This document shows, piece by piece, positions 17,481 through 28,274 of a stretch of DNA of 64,000 nucleotides. A program made the position numbers and the translations under genes. This stretch comes from an uncultured Kordiimonas sp. Lineage in GTDB: Bacteria; Pseudomonadota; Alphaproteobacteria; Sphingomonadales; Kordiimonadaceae. The DNA lies in NCBI GenBank assembly GCA_947500295.1, contig CANMRM010000001.1:1605693-1669692 (forward strand). The letters run 5' to 3'. The notes below the pieces were generated by a model. The model was not told where the DNA came from. It made no database searches and saw only the letters and a program-made list of their open reading frames with translations. Each line of letters starts with the position of its first letter. Position 1 is the first letter of the stretch.

Positions 17481-18235
17481 TCGTCTTCGAGTTCATCAAA
17501 AAAGTCTTCTTCGGCTTCATCAGCAGGGGGGTCACCATCATAAATCTGGTACCGCTGGGCCTGAAGATAGAGGGACCGCATCACGACATAGGGGTCATCT
17601 TCTTTATAGAGTTCATCGAGTGCATCATGTAGCCGGACCCTGGCATCCAGCGCGTCAACGCCTGTGCGCGTAAGGGCAAGCCCTCGCTCTCCTTCGTTCA
17701 CGAGGGCTATGGTGACCGGATCGAGGAAGAAATATCCGGCAAATCCAACGAAATCCCGGTTTGTCGAAGGACCAATGAAAGGGATCACCAGATAGGGGCT
17801 TTCTTTCACGCCCCAAACCGCAAGTGTCTGGCCAAGGTCTTCTGAGTGATACGGGATGCCCATACCGTCAGACACTTTAAAAAGCCCTGCCGCGCCAACC
17901 GTTGTATTCAAAGTGAAACGTGTGAGGGTCGTAAGCGCTCGTTTGAACTTGAGCTGTAGAATGTCGTTGATGAATACCCAAGGCTCGCGCAGGTTGCGCA
18001 TGGCATTGCTCACGCCGTCCTCAAGAGGGTCGGGCATGATAAACTGATAGGCCGAAGAAATGGGTTTGAAAATCTGACGGTCAAACGTGCGGTTGAATTC
18101 AAAAATCTTCCTGTTCATCGCTTCATAAGGGTCGTTCACGTCCGGGTCGACGCTCGCAGACTTGGAAGCACATGCTGCTGTCATGAAGAGCAGGGAAATT
18201 GCGCCAACAGCGCGCACGAATTTATTCCGTATCAT
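17462..18235 (-). CDS. mlaA: MlaA (VacJ) family outer-membrane lipoprotein
   Basis: A 257-residue lipoprotein with a lipobox at the end of the signal peptide (FMTAAC|ASK). The VacJ/MlaA core runs from DPYEAMNRKIFEFNRTFD to the C-terminal third, with the NTTVGAAGLFKV, EDLGQTLAVWGV and YLVIPFIGPS motifs. MlaA removes mislocalised phospholipids from the outer leaflet of the outer membrane and passes them to MlaC and the MlaFEDB transporter; those partners are not in the window. The frame opens at 18286, but Met 18235 directly precedes the signal peptide. The acidic C-terminal tail (EEDFFDELEDEE) is a local feature. Confidence 0.93.
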   Translation of the reverse strand: MIRNKFVRAVGAISLLFMTAACASKSASVDPDVNDPYEAMNRKIFEFNRTFDRQIFKPISSAYQFIMPDPLEDGVSNAMRNLREPWVFINDILQLKFKRALTTLTRFTLNTTVGAAGLFKVSDGMGIPYHSEDLGQTLAVWGVKESPYLVIPFIGPSTNRDFVGFAGYFFLDPVTIALVNEGERGLALTRTGVDALDARVRLHDALDELYKEDDPYVVMRSLYLQAQRYQIYDGDPPADEAEEDFFDELEDEESGGR

Positions 18236-18372
18236 AAAGAATCCAAAAAATGCATTTCTTAAACAACGCGAGACCTGTGCCCGCAAAATATGGCTTTATC
18301 AAGAATACGCATGGGCGGATAGGGAAGATCAATCACAATTTCCTGAGGCTGGTCTACGAAATTCATCTTTAC

Positions 18373-18396
18373 TTATATAAAGAAATCTTTATATAA
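18373..18396. promoter_or_regulatory. Perfect 10-bp inverted repeat, probable operator of the met operon
   Basis: TTATATAAAG (18373-18382), spacer AAAT, then CTTTATATAA (18387-18396) form a perfect dyad 28 nt before the ArsR-methyltransferase start. The core ATAAAGA..TCTTTAT resembles the operator described for SahR, the ArsR-family repressor of methionine-cycle genes in Proteobacteria. The gene order (ArsR domain, metF, metH) supports this. Confidence 0.75.
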
Positions 18397-18423
18397 AAGT
18401 CCTCGGTTTGGAAAGGGTCCTGT

Positions 18424-19353
18424 ATGCACCAGCTTCTGACAGCTCTGCGCGGCGCCGGCGAGGTGACTCGCCTGCGTATTATCGCGCTGCTTTCAAAAGG
18501 AGAGCTAACGGTCGGTGAGCTCGTTCAAATTTTGGACCAAAGCCAGCCAAGGGTTTCGCGTCATCTCAAGTTAATGGGTGAATCAGGACTGTTGGATCGA
18601 TTTCAGGAGGGTACCCAGGTCTTTTATCGCGTGGCCACAGGCGGCGTGGCGGGTGCACTTAACACAACACTTGTTGAACTGATGGAAACGGATATCGAGT
18701 CGTTCGCCGAAGATATGGAGAGCCTGATGGCGATCCGCCGCGAGCGCGCGGAACGCGCCCAGTCATATTTTCAGCTTAACGCCAACGATTGGGATCGGCT
18801 CCGGTCCCTTTATGTTGCCGAAGAGCAGGTCGAGCAGGAATTGTTGCGTCAGCAAGGAAGTAACCAAATTGGCTCGCTGCTGGATATCGGAACCGGCACC
18901 GGGCGCATGCTGGAGCTTTTTGCACCATACGCTGAAAGGGCGATCGGCATAGATGTGTCGCGGGCGATGTTATCAATCGCACGGGCGCAGCTTGATGGTG
19001 CCGACATTGGGCACTGCCAGGTTCGCTTGGGAGACATGTATGAACTGGCGCTTGAGGATCAAAGTCAGGACCTGATCTTGTTCCATCAGGTTTTGCACTT
19101 TGCGGATGAACCGGCGAAGGCAATCGCTGAAGCGGCGCGGGTTCTGACGCCAGGCGGCACAATTCTGATCGCCGATTTCGCTCCCCATGATCAGGAATTC
19201 CTCCGGGATGAGCATGCCCATCGGCGTCTTGGTTTTGCCGACGATGAAATTGCTGGATGGGGACGTTCGGTTGGTTTGGAAACAAAGTCGCTCAGCCATC
19301 TGGACGGCGGCAAACTCCGGGTGACTATATGGAACTTCGGAAAAAAGGCTTAA
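18424..19353 (+). CDS. ArsR-family regulator fused to a SAM-dependent methyltransferase domain
   Basis: A 309-residue protein. An N-terminal ArsR winged helix (about 1-95, with LTVGELVQILDQSQPRVSRHLKLM as recognition region) is followed by a linker and a class I methyltransferase domain (about 125-300; LLDIGTGTGRMLELF is motif I). It heads a methionine operon, 4 nt before metF, behind a perfect palindrome. The most likely job is repression of metF/metH in response to S-adenosylhomocysteine or S-adenosylmethionine bound by the methyltransferase domain; whether that domain is still catalytic is unknown. Confidence 0.9.
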   Translation: MHQLLTALRGAGEVTRLRIIALLSKGELTVGELVQILDQSQPRVSRHLKLMGESGLLDRFQEGTQVFYRVATGGVAGALNTTLVELMETDIESFAEDMESLMAIRRERAERAQSYFQLNANDWDRLRSLYVAEEQVEQELLRQQGSNQIGSLLDIGTGTGRMLELFAPYAERAIGIDVSRAMLSIARAQLDGADIGHCQVRLGDMYELALEDQSQDLILFHQVLHFADEPAKAIAEAARVLTPGGTILIADFAPHDQEFLRDEHAHRRLGFADDEIAGWGRSVGLETKSLSHLDGGKLRVTIWNFGKKA

Positions 19354-19357
19354 GATA

Positions 19358-20278
19358 ATGAACAATAATAATGATGCTCTAGCCCGCTCTGGATCGCTGT
19401 TTGCCGCGCCCATATCTGACGCCAATATCTCTTTTGAGTTTTTCCCGCCAAAAACACCAAAGATGGAAGAAACCCTCTGGGCCTCGATCAAAAAACTCGA
19501 GCCGCTCGGTCCGTCATTTGTGTCTGTGACATATGGTGCGGGAGGGTCCACACGGGAACGCACTCATAATACCGTCAAACGTATTCTTGATGAAACCACG
19601 CTCAAGCCTGCCGCGCATCTGACGTGCGTTGGCGCGACCCGTGAAGAAGTCGATGACGTGATCCGTGATTATCACGCGGCGGGCGTACGCAGCATTGTTG
19701 CGCTCCGTGGTGACCCGCCGGAAGGCGCGAACCGCTATGAACCACATGCAGGTGGATATGCCAACGCGACAGAGCTTGTGGCCGGCATTCGTAAGATTGC
19801 CGACTTTGACATCTCGGTTGCAGCGTATCCCGAGATTCATCCGGACAGCCCCAACCTGGCAGCGGACCTCGACAATTTGAAGCGCAAGATTGATGCGGGT
19901 GCCAACCGGGCCATTACCCAATTCTTTTTCGAAACGGATCAGTATTTCCGGTTTCTGGATCATTGTCGGTCATTTGGGATCGACGTACCCATCGTGCCGG
20001 GCATTTTACCGGTTTCCAACTTCAAAACCCTGAAAAGCTTTGCGGGTTCTACGGGGGCCAGTGTGCCCGAGTGGCTTGGCAATCTGTTTGACGGCCTGGA
20101 CGACCGCCCGGAGACGCGGGCACTGGTTGCTGCAACAGTTGCTGGTGAAATGTGTCGAAAGCTTTATGCCGGCGGCGTGAAGGACTTCCATTTCTATACG
20201 CTCAACCGAGCTGACCTTACCTTTGCGGTGTGCCACATGCTTGGGCACAGGGCGCCCAAACCACAAGAGGAGGCCTGA
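19358..20278 (+). CDS. metF: Methylenetetrahydrofolate reductase
   Basis: A 306-residue cytosolic FAD enzyme that reduces 5,10-methylene-THF to 5-methyl-THF, the methyl donor for MetH. Seen: [10 protein letters not shown] near the N-terminus (catalytic Glu), the THLTCVG-type strand (AAHLTCVGA), [17 protein letters not shown] and ITQFFFETD. Length is normal. The ATG is 4 nt after the regulator stop and the next gene follows within 2 nt, so it is co-transcribed with its regulator and with both halves of metH. Confidence 0.96.
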   Translation: MNNNNDALARSGSLFAAPISDANISFEFFPPKTPKMEETLWASIKKLEPLGPSFVSVTYGAGGSTRERTHNTVKRILDETTLKPAAHLTCVGATREEVDDVIRDYHAAGVRSIVALRGDPPEGANRYEPHAGGYANATELVAGIRKIADFDISVAAYPEIHPDSPNLAADLDNLKRKIDAGANRAITQFFFETDQYFRFLDHCRSFGIDVPIVPGILPVSNFKTLKSFAGSTGASVPEWLGNLFDGLDDRPETRALVAATVAGEMCRKLYAGGVKDFHFYTLNRADLTFAVCHMLGHRAPKPQEEA

Positions 20279-20280
20279 TC

Positions 20281-21369
20281 ATGGCCACGAACCCGACGTC
20301 AGAAATATTTCGCCGGCTCTCGGACGCTGCCGACAAGCGCATCCTTATTATGGATGGCGCAATGGGCACCATGATCCAGCGTGAGAAGCTGCAGGAGGCA
20401 GATTTTCGCGGGGAACGCTTCAAGGACTGGCACAAGGACCTAAAGGGCAACAACGATCTGCTCGTGTTAACCAAGCCTGATGTCATCGAGAAAGTGCACG
20501 ATTCCTTTCTGGCTGCGGGTGCAGACATCATCGAAACCGACACTTTCAATGCGACAGGTGTGTCGATGGCCGATTACGACATGCAGGATTTTGTCTATGA
20601 GATGAACCTCGAAGGCGCAAAGCTTGCTCGGCGTGTCGCCGATGAATGGACAGCAAAAACGCCAGACAAGCCACGCTTTGTCGCGGGTGCAATTGGCCCA
20701 ATGAACCAGTCTCTGTCCGTATCTCCGGATGTCGATAACCCAGGATATCGCTCTGTCACTTTTGACCAGGTTGCAGCGTCATACAAGGAGCAGGTCGAAG
20801 GGCTCATTGAAGGTGGCGCCGACATTATTCTGATTGAAACTATCTTTGATACGTTGAATGCCAAGGCGGCGATCTTTGCAACCGAAGAGGTTTTTGAAGA
20901 ACAGGGTATCCGGTTGCCTGTCTTCATGTCGTGCACAATTACCGACATGTCGGGACGGAACCTTTCAGGACAGACGATTGAAGCCTTCTGGCATAGCGTC
21001 AAGCACGTAAAGCCTTTTGCGGTTGGATTGAATTGCGCATTTGGCGCCGAACTGTTGCGTCCGCACGCGGTTACGATTTCAGCGGTCGCCGATACGCGGG
21101 TTTGTGTGTATCCGAATGCCGGACTGCCAAATGAAATGGGTGAGTATGATGAAACACCCGAGGTCACTGCTGGGCTTTTGAAAGAGTGGGCGGACGAAGG
21201 TCTCCTCAACATCGTCGGTGGATGTTGTGGCACCACGCCTGAGCATATCAGTGAAATTGCAAAGGCCGTTACACCATTTAAACCCAGGGAAATCCCGACG
21301 GTGGACCAGGTGATGCGTTTGTCGGGTATCGACCCTGTGCAAATTGCAGCCCTCGCACCGGCTGAGTAA
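20281..21369 (+). CDS. metH: Methionine synthase, homocysteine-binding module (split MetH, N-terminal part)
   Basis: A 362-residue protein equal to the first domain of cobalamin-dependent MetH. The zinc site that activates homocysteine is complete: Cys252 (GLNCAFG) and Cys315-Cys316 (GGCCGTT). [13 protein letters not shown] opens the TIM barrel. The stop at 21369 is followed 5 nt later by the ATG of the second part, so MetH is made as two polypeptides. Such splitting is known in several alphaproteobacterial lineages and need not be a frameshift. The frame opens at 20230, but ATG 20281 directly follows the metF stop. Confidence 0.94.
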   Translation: MATNPTSEIFRRLSDAADKRILIMDGAMGTMIQREKLQEADFRGERFKDWHKDLKGNNDLLVLTKPDVIEKVHDSFLAAGADIIETDTFNATGVSMADYDMQDFVYEMNLEGAKLARRVADEWTAKTPDKPRFVAGAIGPMNQSLSVSPDVDNPGYRSVTFDQVAASYKEQVEGLIEGGADIILIETIFDTLNAKAAIFATEEVFEEQGIRLPVFMSCTITDMSGRNLSGQTIEAFWHSVKHVKPFAVGLNCAFGAELLRPHAVTISAVADTRVCVYPNAGLPNEMGEYDETPEVTAGLLKEWADEGLLNIVGGCCGTTPEHISEIAKAVTPFKPREIPTVDQVMRLSGIDPVQIAALAPAE

Positions 21370-21374
21370 GTTTT

Positions 21375-24005
21375 ATGAGTAAATCTATCGCACAATTTAT
21401 CAATGTGGGCGAGCGCACCAATGTTGCTGGTTCCGCCCGTTTCAAAAAGCTGATTTTCGAAGGTGACTATGAAACCGCAGTCGAGGTGGCGCGCCATCAG
21501 GTTGAAGGGGGTGCCCAGATCATCGACATCAACATGGATGACGCCATGCTTGATGCCGAAGACGCCATAGTGAAGTTTCTGAACCGCATTGCGGCGGAGC
21601 CGGATATCGCGCGTGTTCCGGTTATGATCGACAGCTCCAAATGGGATGTAATAGAGGCGGGCCTGAAATGCGTGCAGGGCAAAGCCGTCGTAAATTCCAT
21701 CAGCTTGAAGGAGGGTGAAGAACCCTTCACGTGGCAGGCGCGGCGGATCATGCGCTACGGCGCTGCTGTTGTCGTTATGGCGTTCGACGAGGACGGGCAG
21801 GCGGACAGCATCGAGCGCAAGTTCGAAATATGCAAACGGTCCTATGAGATTCTGGTTAATACCATCGGGTTTCCGGCTGAGGATATCATCTTTGATCCCA
21901 ATATTTTCGCCGTCGCTACGGGTATTGAGGAGCACAATAACTATGGTGTCGACTTCATTGAAGCGACGCGCCTGATTAAAACCCATCTGCCACATGCAAA
22001 GGTTTCAGGTGGCGTTTCGAATGTTTCTTTTTCCTTCAGGGGCAACAATCCGGTACGCGAGGCCATGCACAGCGTATTTCTGTATCATGCCATCCGGGCA
22101 GGCATGGACATGGGGATTGTTAATGCCGGGCAGTTGACGGTCTATTCCGATATCCCGCCAGACCTCAAGGAACGGGTTGAAGATGTCATCTTGAACCGGC
22201 GGGACGATGCCACAGAGCGGCTTCTCGATATTGCAGAAGACTATCGCGGGCAGGGGGCAAAGAAGAAGGTTGAAGACCTGTCTTGGCGCGAACAGCCTGT
22301 GGCGAAACGCATGGAACATGCGCTCGTTAAAGGCATTGCTGACTATATCGAAGACGATGCCGAAGAGGCCCGCCAACAATTCAAGCGCCCCATCCAGGTG
22401 ATTGAAGGCCCGTTGATGGACGGCATGAATGTGGTTGGTGATCTGTTTGGGGCGGGCGAAATGTTCTTGCCGCAGGTTGTGAAATCAGCGCGGGTGATGA
22501 AACAGGCGGTCAACTATCTGCAGCCTTACATTGAAGCCGAAAAGGAAGAGGGTTCGAGCGCGAAAGGCAAGGTCATCATGGCGACGGTCAAGGGCGACGT
22601 GCATGACATCGGCAAGAACATTGTTGGTGTCGTTCTGCAGTGCAACAACTATGAAGTGATCGACATGGGCGTGATGGTGCCATGGGCTGATATCCTCAAG
22701 GCGGCGAACGACCACGGCGCTGATATGATTGGGCTTTCTGGACTGATCACACCCTCACTGGACGAGATGGTTACTGTCGCCTCCGAAATGGAACGGGCTG
22801 ATTTCGAGATGCCTTTGCTGATCGGCGGCGCGACAACCAGCAGGGTGCATACGGCCGTGAAGATTGCACCAGAGTATTCAGGTCCCGTTGTGCATGTGCT
22901 TGATGCGTCACGCGCTGTCGGCGTCGCAAGCAACCTGCTGTCAGATGAGCTAAAAGACGGGTTCGTGCACGACACCAAAACCGAGTATCATGACATTCGG
23001 GAAAAACGGCTCGCCAAACCAAAGGCCGACAGGCTTGCAGACATTGAGGCTGCGCGCGCCAATGCAGCCGAAGTTTCTTTTGATGATTATGTGCCTGTAA
23101 AACCTATGTTTTTAGGCACGCGCGTGTTTGAAGATTACCCGCTTGACGACCTCGTGAAGTACATCGACTGGACACCGTTTTTCCGTACATGGGAATTGGC
23201 AGGCACCTATCCGGCTATTCTCAATGATCCGGTGGTCGGCGAGAGCGCGCGCAGCCTGTTCGAAGATGCACAGTCGATGCTGAAACAGATCGTTGATGAA
23301 AAATGGCTAACAGCGAGAGCCGTTGTCGGCTTTTGGCCAGCGGCCCGAGACGGTGATGACGTGGTGCTTTTTCAGGACGAAAACCGCGAGGAAATTTACA
23401 CAAAAGTTCACTTTCTGCGTCAACAGGTGAAAAAAAGGGAAGGGCGTGCCAACGATTGCCTCGCTGATTTCATCGCACCTAAAGTTGGGCCAGACGACTA
23501 TCTGGGTGGATTTGTTGTTACGGCGGGTCACGGCATTGACGAGCATGTTGAACGCTACAAGGCGGCGCATGACGACTATAACGAGATTTTGCTGAAAGCA
23601 CTCGCTGATCGGCTCGCTGAAGCTTTCGCGGAGCGTATGCACGAGCGGGTTCGAACCGAGTTTTGGGGGTTTGTACCTGATGAGGCGCTTGAAAACTCGG
23701 ACCTGATCAAGGAGCGCTATCAGGGCATTCGCCCAGCACCCGGTTATCCCGCATGCCCGGATCACTCAGAAAAGGTTGAACTGTTCCGGATTTTGGATGC
23801 AGCCGAAGCAACCGGTGTGACGCTCACCAACAGCTACGCGATGCTGCCGACGGCTGCTGTTTCCGGCTATTATTTTGCACACCCTGAAGCCCATTATTTT
23901 GGAGTCGGCAAGATCGGCAAGGACCAGCTCAAGGATTATGCAGAGCGCCGCGAGGTGGGCCTGGAAACGGCAGAGCGCTGGCTACGGCCCAATCTAGCGG
24001 ACTGA
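21375..24005 (+). CDS. metH: Methionine synthase, folate/cobalamin/activation modules (split MetH, C-terminal part)
   Basis: An 876-residue protein with the remaining three MetH modules. Pterin-binding domain about 5-275 ([24 protein letters not shown]). Cap and cobalamin-binding domains about 320-560, with DVHDIGKN giving the axial ligand His410. AdoMet activation domain about 580-870, with the reactivation-domain segment [16 protein letters not shown] near the C-terminus. It transfers methyl groups from 5-methyl-THF to cobalamin and then to homocysteine held on the other subunit, and is reactivated with AdoMet. I see no cobalamin-riboswitch-like leader; control probably comes from the upstream palindrome. 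Confidence 0.95.
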   Translation: MSKSIAQFINVGERTNVAGSARFKKLIFEGDYETAVEVARHQVEGGAQIIDINMDDAMLDAEDAIVKFLNRIAAEPDIARVPVMIDSSKWDVIEAGLKCVQGKAVVNSISLKEGEEPFTWQARRIMRYGAAVVVMAFDEDGQADSIERKFEICKRSYEILVNTIGFPAEDIIFDPNIFAVATGIEEHNNYGVDFIEATRLIKTHLPHAKVSGGVSNVSFSFRGNNPVREAMHSVFLYHAIRAGMDMGIVNAGQLTVYSDIPPDLKERVEDVILNRRDDATERLLDIAEDYRGQGAKKKVEDLSWREQPVAKRMEHALVKGIADYIEDDAEEARQQFKRPIQVIEGPLMDGMNVVGDLFGAGEMFLPQVVKSARVMKQAVNYLQPYIEAEKEEGSSAKGKVIMATVKGDVHDIGKNIVGVVLQCNNYEVIDMGVMVPWADILKAANDHGADMIGLSGLITPSLDEMVTVASEMERADFEMPLLIGGATTSRVHTAVKIAPEYSGPVVHVLDASRAVGVASNLLSDELKDGFVHDTKTEYHDIREKRLAKPKADRLADIEAARANAAEVSFDDYVPVKPMFLGTRVFEDYPLDDLVKYIDWTPFFRTWELAGTYPAILNDPVVGESARSLFEDAQSMLKQIVDEKWLTARAVVGFWPAARDGDDVVLFQDENREEIYTKVHFLRQQVKKREGRANDCLADFIAPKVGPDDYLGGFVVTAGHGIDEHVERYKAAHDDYNEILLKALADRLAEAFAERMHERVRTEFWGFVPDEALENSDLIKERYQGIRPAPGYPACPDHSEKVELFRILDAAEATGVTLTNSYAMLPTAAVSGYYFAHPEAHYFGVGKIGKDQLKDYAERREVGLETAERWLRPNLAD

Positions 24006-24026
24006 AAACAGGGGCGGCTCAGGCGG

Positions 24027-25097
24027 CTAGCGCGAAGCGGGCATAATCACAACGCTTTGACCGGGCTGCAGGCGCTCCGCGCCGCGGATGACAATCTGGT
24101 CGCCCGCGGCAACGCCTGTGTCTACCGGCACCCAGAGCCCGATGGCGTTGCGCAGGTCGGCTGAGATGCGTTCCGCAACATTGTCGCCGTTCACCTTGAA
24201 GAAATACATGTCGCTGCCTTTAAGCACGACAGCGTCCCTCGGCACAGCTATGCCTGTGCGTGCAGCAGCGCGCGGCAGGCTGACGGTCACGGGTGTGCCG
24301 ATGATCCAGCCTGCATCGGATGCTTCAAGCCGAACTTCAATCATGCGGGAAACCATGTCGCCAACCGGTACAACCGTCCGGATGGGCAGCTGGTGACGGA
24401 CGTCACCCGAGCGCACATCAACCGCGGCGCCCTGGTTGAGGAACGGCATGACGGCAATCGGCGCAGGGATCGCGATCTCAAGGTCTTTGGTATCGACAAG
24501 CCGGACAACGTTCGCGCCGATGTTCAGATACTCGCCAATATTGGCAAGCCGTTCAACAACCGTGCCCGGAAACGGCGCCCGTATCTGGGCACGGGCAAGA
24601 TCACCCTCAGCGCGTTCAACACGTGCACGGGCATCTTCAATGTCCTGTGCAACCATCTCTCGCTGGGCGATCACTTCCTGTAGCCGGGACTGAGAGGCAT
24701 TGTTGCCAGCCGCCAGATCCTCGAACCGCTTCACTTCCTCTGTGCGGAAAACCATATCCGCTTCCAGCCGCTTGAGAGCGGCGCGGGCTTGCCTGAGTGC
24801 AACAGAAAGCAAGCGTCCATCAATGGTGGCGATGACGCCGCCTGCTTCAACAAACTCACCCACATTGGCGACGGCCTGCAGGCGTCCTTCCACTTCTGTT
24901 GCGATGCGGCTGTCGTTAAGGCTGATAACAGTGCCTGTCACGTCGATGAGAGGTGCCATCAGGCGTTCTTCCGCCGGTGCCACCTGCACCTGTGCGGGTG
25001 GCATTTGTTGTTGCTGTGCCAACGCGGTGTTACCTGCCACGGTTATGGCAAGTGCTGCAGCAAAGCCAAAGGCTTTTGATGTTCTAATTGTTCGCAT
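24027..25097 (-). CDS. RND efflux periplasmic adaptor subunit (MFP family)
   Basis: A 356-residue exported protein with a signal peptide ending near GNTALAQ. It shows the membrane-fusion layout: barrel-sandwich halves (GRLQAVANVGEFVEAGGVIATID and AQIRAPFPGTVVERLANIGEYL) flanking a coiled-coil hairpin (about 95-160), then a beta-barrel and membrane-proximal domain. It joins the inner-membrane RND pump to an outer-membrane channel. It lies 38 nt downstream of the pump gene in the same operon. No TolC-like gene is in the window. The substrate is unknown. Confidence 0.92.
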   Translation of the reverse strand: MRTIRTSKAFGFAAALAITVAGNTALAQQQQMPPAQVQVAPAEERLMAPLIDVTGTVISLNDSRIATEVEGRLQAVANVGEFVEAGGVIATIDGRLLSVALRQARAALKRLEADMVFRTEEVKRFEDLAAGNNASQSRLQEVIAQREMVAQDIEDARARVERAEGDLARAQIRAPFPGTVVERLANIGEYLNIGANVVRLVDTKDLEIAIPAPIAVMPFLNQGAAVDVRSGDVRHQLPIRTVVPVGDMVSRMIEVRLEASDAGWIIGTPVTVSLPRAAARTGIAVPRDAVVLKGSDMYFFKVNGDNVAERISADLRNAIGLWVPVDTGVAAGDQIVIRGAERLQPGQSVVIMPASR

Positions 25098-25135
25098 GTC
25101 GATAATCTATTTCGTAAAAAGTCTTTTAAATCAAT

Positions 25136-28100
25136 TTATTCGGCCGCCGTTGGGCTGACCGCAACGGATTGCCTCTTAGCGCCAAACCTCAGTTGAAGCA
25201 AGCTCGGCAGCAATACCAGCGTAAAGACGGTGGAGATGCTCATGCCGCCCACGATCGCTGCTGCCATGCCCCGGTATATCTCGCTGCCCGCACCCGGCAC
25301 CAGAAGAAGCGGAAGCATGCCAAACAAGCTGGTTAGCGTGCTCATGAAGATGGGTCTCAGCCGCAGCCGCAGTGCTTCATGAACAGCTTCATGACGGTTC
25401 ATGCCACGGCTTTGTGCTTTGCGGGTTTGGGCCACCAGCAAGATCGCATTGTTGACCACCAGCCCGAGCAGGATGATGAAACCAATCATGCCCAACAGGT
25501 CGAGAGACTGATACTTGATCAGGTTGATGACAAATATACCGATCATGCCGCCGGCGACAGCCGAGATAATGGTAACCACAACCATCAGGGCATCAGTTAC
25601 GGATTTGAAAAGGCCCGCGAGAATGAGCGTTAGCAAAATCAGTGCAACACCAAAGTTCCCGCCAAGAACCACAAGCGCCTGCGCAAGATCGTCCGCACTA
25701 CCGGCGTATTTGACGCTGGCGTCTGGCGGCAATACGGCCCGCAGTCCAGGCTCCACCTTGGTTTGCAGTTCGTTGATCAGCGTGTCGAGGGACATGCCTT
25801 CAGGTGGATTGACCATCAGGCTATAGGCACGCACACGGTCAACACGGACAATCGCATTGGGACCGAGGGTTGCTGTAATGTCGGCAAGTTCGCCCAATGG
25901 CACCACACCGCCGAGCGGGGTCTGCACCGGCACCGCAGAAATGCTTTCCGGGGTATTGAAACGCTCGGACTTGAGATAGATATCCAGGCGTTCCGTGCCG
26001 TCAAAATATTCGCCAAGCCATGAGCCTTGCCCCAATTCCAGAATTACCTGAGTGAGGTCTCCGCGGTTCCAGCCGACTTCGGCGAGGCGAACATCGTTCG
26101 GTTGAAACCTCAACTCTGTTGTTTCGGCAAAGGGGTCGGGTTGCGGGTTGGCCGAAGCGCCAGGTATTTGCGACATCACCATGCCCATACCCTGCATGGC
26201 CGCATTCTTGGCCACTTGAAGGTCTGGCGCACTGATGCGCAGTTCCACGCTGTTTTCGTCACCGAAGCCGCCAAACAAGCTGCGTCGCAGGGTAAAACCG
26301 AACATGTCGGGGATGCCCGCTATGATTTCGGTCTGAACGATGTTCTGCAATTCATCAATCCGGGTTCCGTCTTCGGCATTGAGGGCAAGCCACCCGCCCG
26401 TCGCGCCAGGAAAGGACCAGAGGAAATAGTCTCTTACTTTCGGTTCCTTCTCACCGCTCAGGTAGGGCTGGATACGTTGGTCCAAAACCTGCGCAATTTC
26501 TGCGTCCGCTGTTTCAACGTTGGTGCCGGGTGGGAAAAACAGGAAAGTATCAACTGTGTCTCTTTTGACCGGTGGCATATAGTCCAGCTGCGGCATAAGC
26601 AGGAAAAACAGGGCGAAGGAAGTGCCAATCAAGCCAACAATCCAGCCTGCTCGCTTGGTGTTGTTGCTGGTCAACACCATCAAACGGTCGGATATTCGCT
26701 CCCATACTGTTTTGCCTTCCTCCGGGTCAGGAAGTTCACGCATCCAGAAACGGGCCATGGTAGGCAATACGGTGATGGCAACCAGCAGGGAGATGCCAAC
26801 GCCGATCGCAATAGTGAGCGCGAGGTCGGCAAACATCTGCCCGATGGCATCCTTGAGGAACATGATGGGGATGAAGACGGCAACGGTGGTAGCCGTTGAG
26901 GCCAGAAGGGCGCCCCATACCTGACTGGCGCCGAGGTCGCTGGCGTCCTTCGGCCTTTCGCCGCGTTCGCGCAACCGCACGATGTTTTCAAGCACAACAA
27001 TCGCCGCGTCCAGAACCATCCCGGTTGCGAAAGCAAGGCCAGCCAGCGAGATCACGTTCAGGGTTCTGCCGGTCAGATTGAGCACAACAAAGGTTGCCAG
27101 CAATGAAAGCGGGATTGCCATGGCGATTAGCATGGTCGCACGCCATTGGCGTAGGAACACCCAGAGGACAGTGATCGCGAGCAACATGCCAATAATCAGG
27201 TTGCTGCCAAGCAGGTTAATGGATCGATCGATGTAGAGGCCGGGGTCAAAGCTGTATTGAGCAACGAGCCCGCGATCCTTGAATTCCCCGGCATTGAGTT
27301 CGGCCACCCGTGTTTTGACAACAGACAGGGCCTCAAGGACGTTAGCGTCGTTGGTTTTGGTGACGCCGAGCCGGAAAGACCGGTTGCCGTTCTGGTAGAT
27401 AAACCCGTCAGCGCGCCCGGGGCCGATTTCAATACGGGCGATATCACCCAGTTTGATCGGCAGGCCGTTGCGCCATTCCAGTATCAAATCTGCGAGTTCG
27501 TCGGCGTCATAGCGACCTTCGTATCTGACCGTATATTGTCGGCGGCCCACATCGACCATGCCGCTGGAGATGTCGGCAGACCGGCCAATACGTGCCGGAA
27601 CGCGCGCGATATCAATGCCGAGTTCGGCGGCGCGGTAAGGATCGAAAATGATCTGGAGTTGATCGCCAAGACCACCATTGCCGTCATCAAACTGTATCTC
27701 GGATACGCCGTACAAGGACTGGAGTTCCGGTTTGATCACGTCGCGCAGATACTTGGCATTTTCAGATGCCCGGTCCTCGGTGCCCGGCACCTGCTGCACA
27801 TAATATTCGATCAGCTGGTCATTTGCGTCGCCCCATTCGCCCATCATAACCTGTGGTTTTTCTGCATTAGCGGGCAGGGGGCGCAGGCGGTTCAGGCGGC
27901 TGATGATGTCAATCAGCGCGCGTGTCATGTCGGTTTCTATGGCGAATTCAAGCTGCATGAAACCGAAGTTGGCCATGTTCCAGCTCATCATTTCGGTCAT
28001 GCCCGGCGTGCCTTGCAGCACTTCCTCAACAGGGACTGTGATTTCGCTTTCGATTTCTGCAGGAGAGGCCCCCGGCCACGAGTTCACGACCGAAATAATC

Positions 28101-28228
28101 GGCTTTTGAATCTGCGGTAGCAACTGAGCTGGCAGCTGAAAAATGGATGCCACGCCGAGCAGCATAATCACTGCGGCAACAATCGCAACGGCGGCAGGGT
28201 TATCAAGGCTTTGACGTGTCAGTTTCAC
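25136..28228 (-). CDS. RND-family efflux permease
   Basis: A 1030-residue, 12-helix proton-driven pump. N-terminal helix 1, two large periplasmic loops (about 35-330 and 560-860) and paired helix bundles are all present. The proton-relay region in helix 4 reads GMVLDAAIVVLEN, keeping the first Asp of AcrB's DD pair but having Ala at the second; the helix 10 region reads GLVVNNAILLV, with Asn in place of the AcrB Lys. These changes occur in other RND subgroups, so it is not simply an AcrB orthologue. It is the first gene of a two-gene operon with its adaptor, behind a palindrome at 28275-28300. Confidence 0.93.
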   Translation of the reverse strand: MKLTRQSLDNPAAVAIVAAVIMLLGVASIFQLPAQLLPQIQKPIISVVNSWPGASPAEIESEITVPVEEVLQGTPGMTEMMSWNMANFGFMQLEFAIETDMTRALIDIISRLNRLRPLPANAEKPQVMMGEWGDANDQLIEYYVQQVPGTEDRASENAKYLRDVIKPELQSLYGVSEIQFDDGNGGLGDQLQIIFDPYRAAELGIDIARVPARIGRSADISSGMVDVGRRQYTVRYEGRYDADELADLILEWRNGLPIKLGDIARIEIGPGRADGFIYQNGNRSFRLGVTKTNDANVLEALSVVKTRVAELNAGEFKDRGLVAQYSFDPGLYIDRSINLLGSNLIIGMLLAITVLWVFLRQWRATMLIAMAIPLSLLATFVVLNLTGRTLNVISLAGLAFATGMVLDAAIVVLENIVRLRERGERPKDASDLGASQVWGALLASTATTVAVFIPIMFLKDAIGQMFADLALTIAIGVGISLLVAITVLPTMARFWMRELPDPEEGKTVWERISDRLMVLTSNNTKRAGWIVGLIGTSFALFFLLMPQLDYMPPVKRDTVDTFLFFPPGTNVETADAEIAQVLDQRIQPYLSGEKEPKVRDYFLWSFPGATGGWLALNAEDGTRIDELQNIVQTEIIAGIPDMFGFTLRRSLFGGFGDENSVELRISAPDLQVAKNAAMQGMGMVMSQIPGASANPQPDPFAETTELRFQPNDVRLAEVGWNRGDLTQVILELGQGSWLGEYFDGTERLDIYLKSERFNTPESISAVPVQTPLGGVVPLGELADITATLGPNAIVRVDRVRAYSLMVNPPEGMSLDTLINELQTKVEPGLRAVLPPDASVKYAGSADDLAQALVVLGGNFGVALILLTLILAGLFKSVTDALMVVVTIISAVAGGMIGIFVINLIKYQSLDLLGMIGFIILLGLVVNNAILLVAQTRKAQSRGMNRHEAVHEALRLRLRPIFMSTLTSLFGMLPLLLVPGAGSEIYRGMAAAIVGGMSISTVFTLVLLPSLLQLRFGAKRQSVAVSPTAAE

Positions 28229-28274
28229 TGTGATCTCTCTTAAATATAGTTTTGGTCTTCATAGCGCAGGACTA

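Noticed and set aside
21360..21380. metH broken by a frameshift
   Set aside because: The stop and the following ATG both fall at a domain boundary and both products are complete at the motif level, so a genuine gene split is simpler.
20595..21995. A 466-codon open frame on the minus strand opposite metH
   Set aside because: It lies wholly antisense to both metH parts, which have full family motifs. It has no ribosome site and looks like a shadow of biased codon use.
27257..28120. A 287-codon plus-strand frame inside the RND pump gene
   Set aside because: It is antisense to conserved pump sequence, with no ribosome site or family features.
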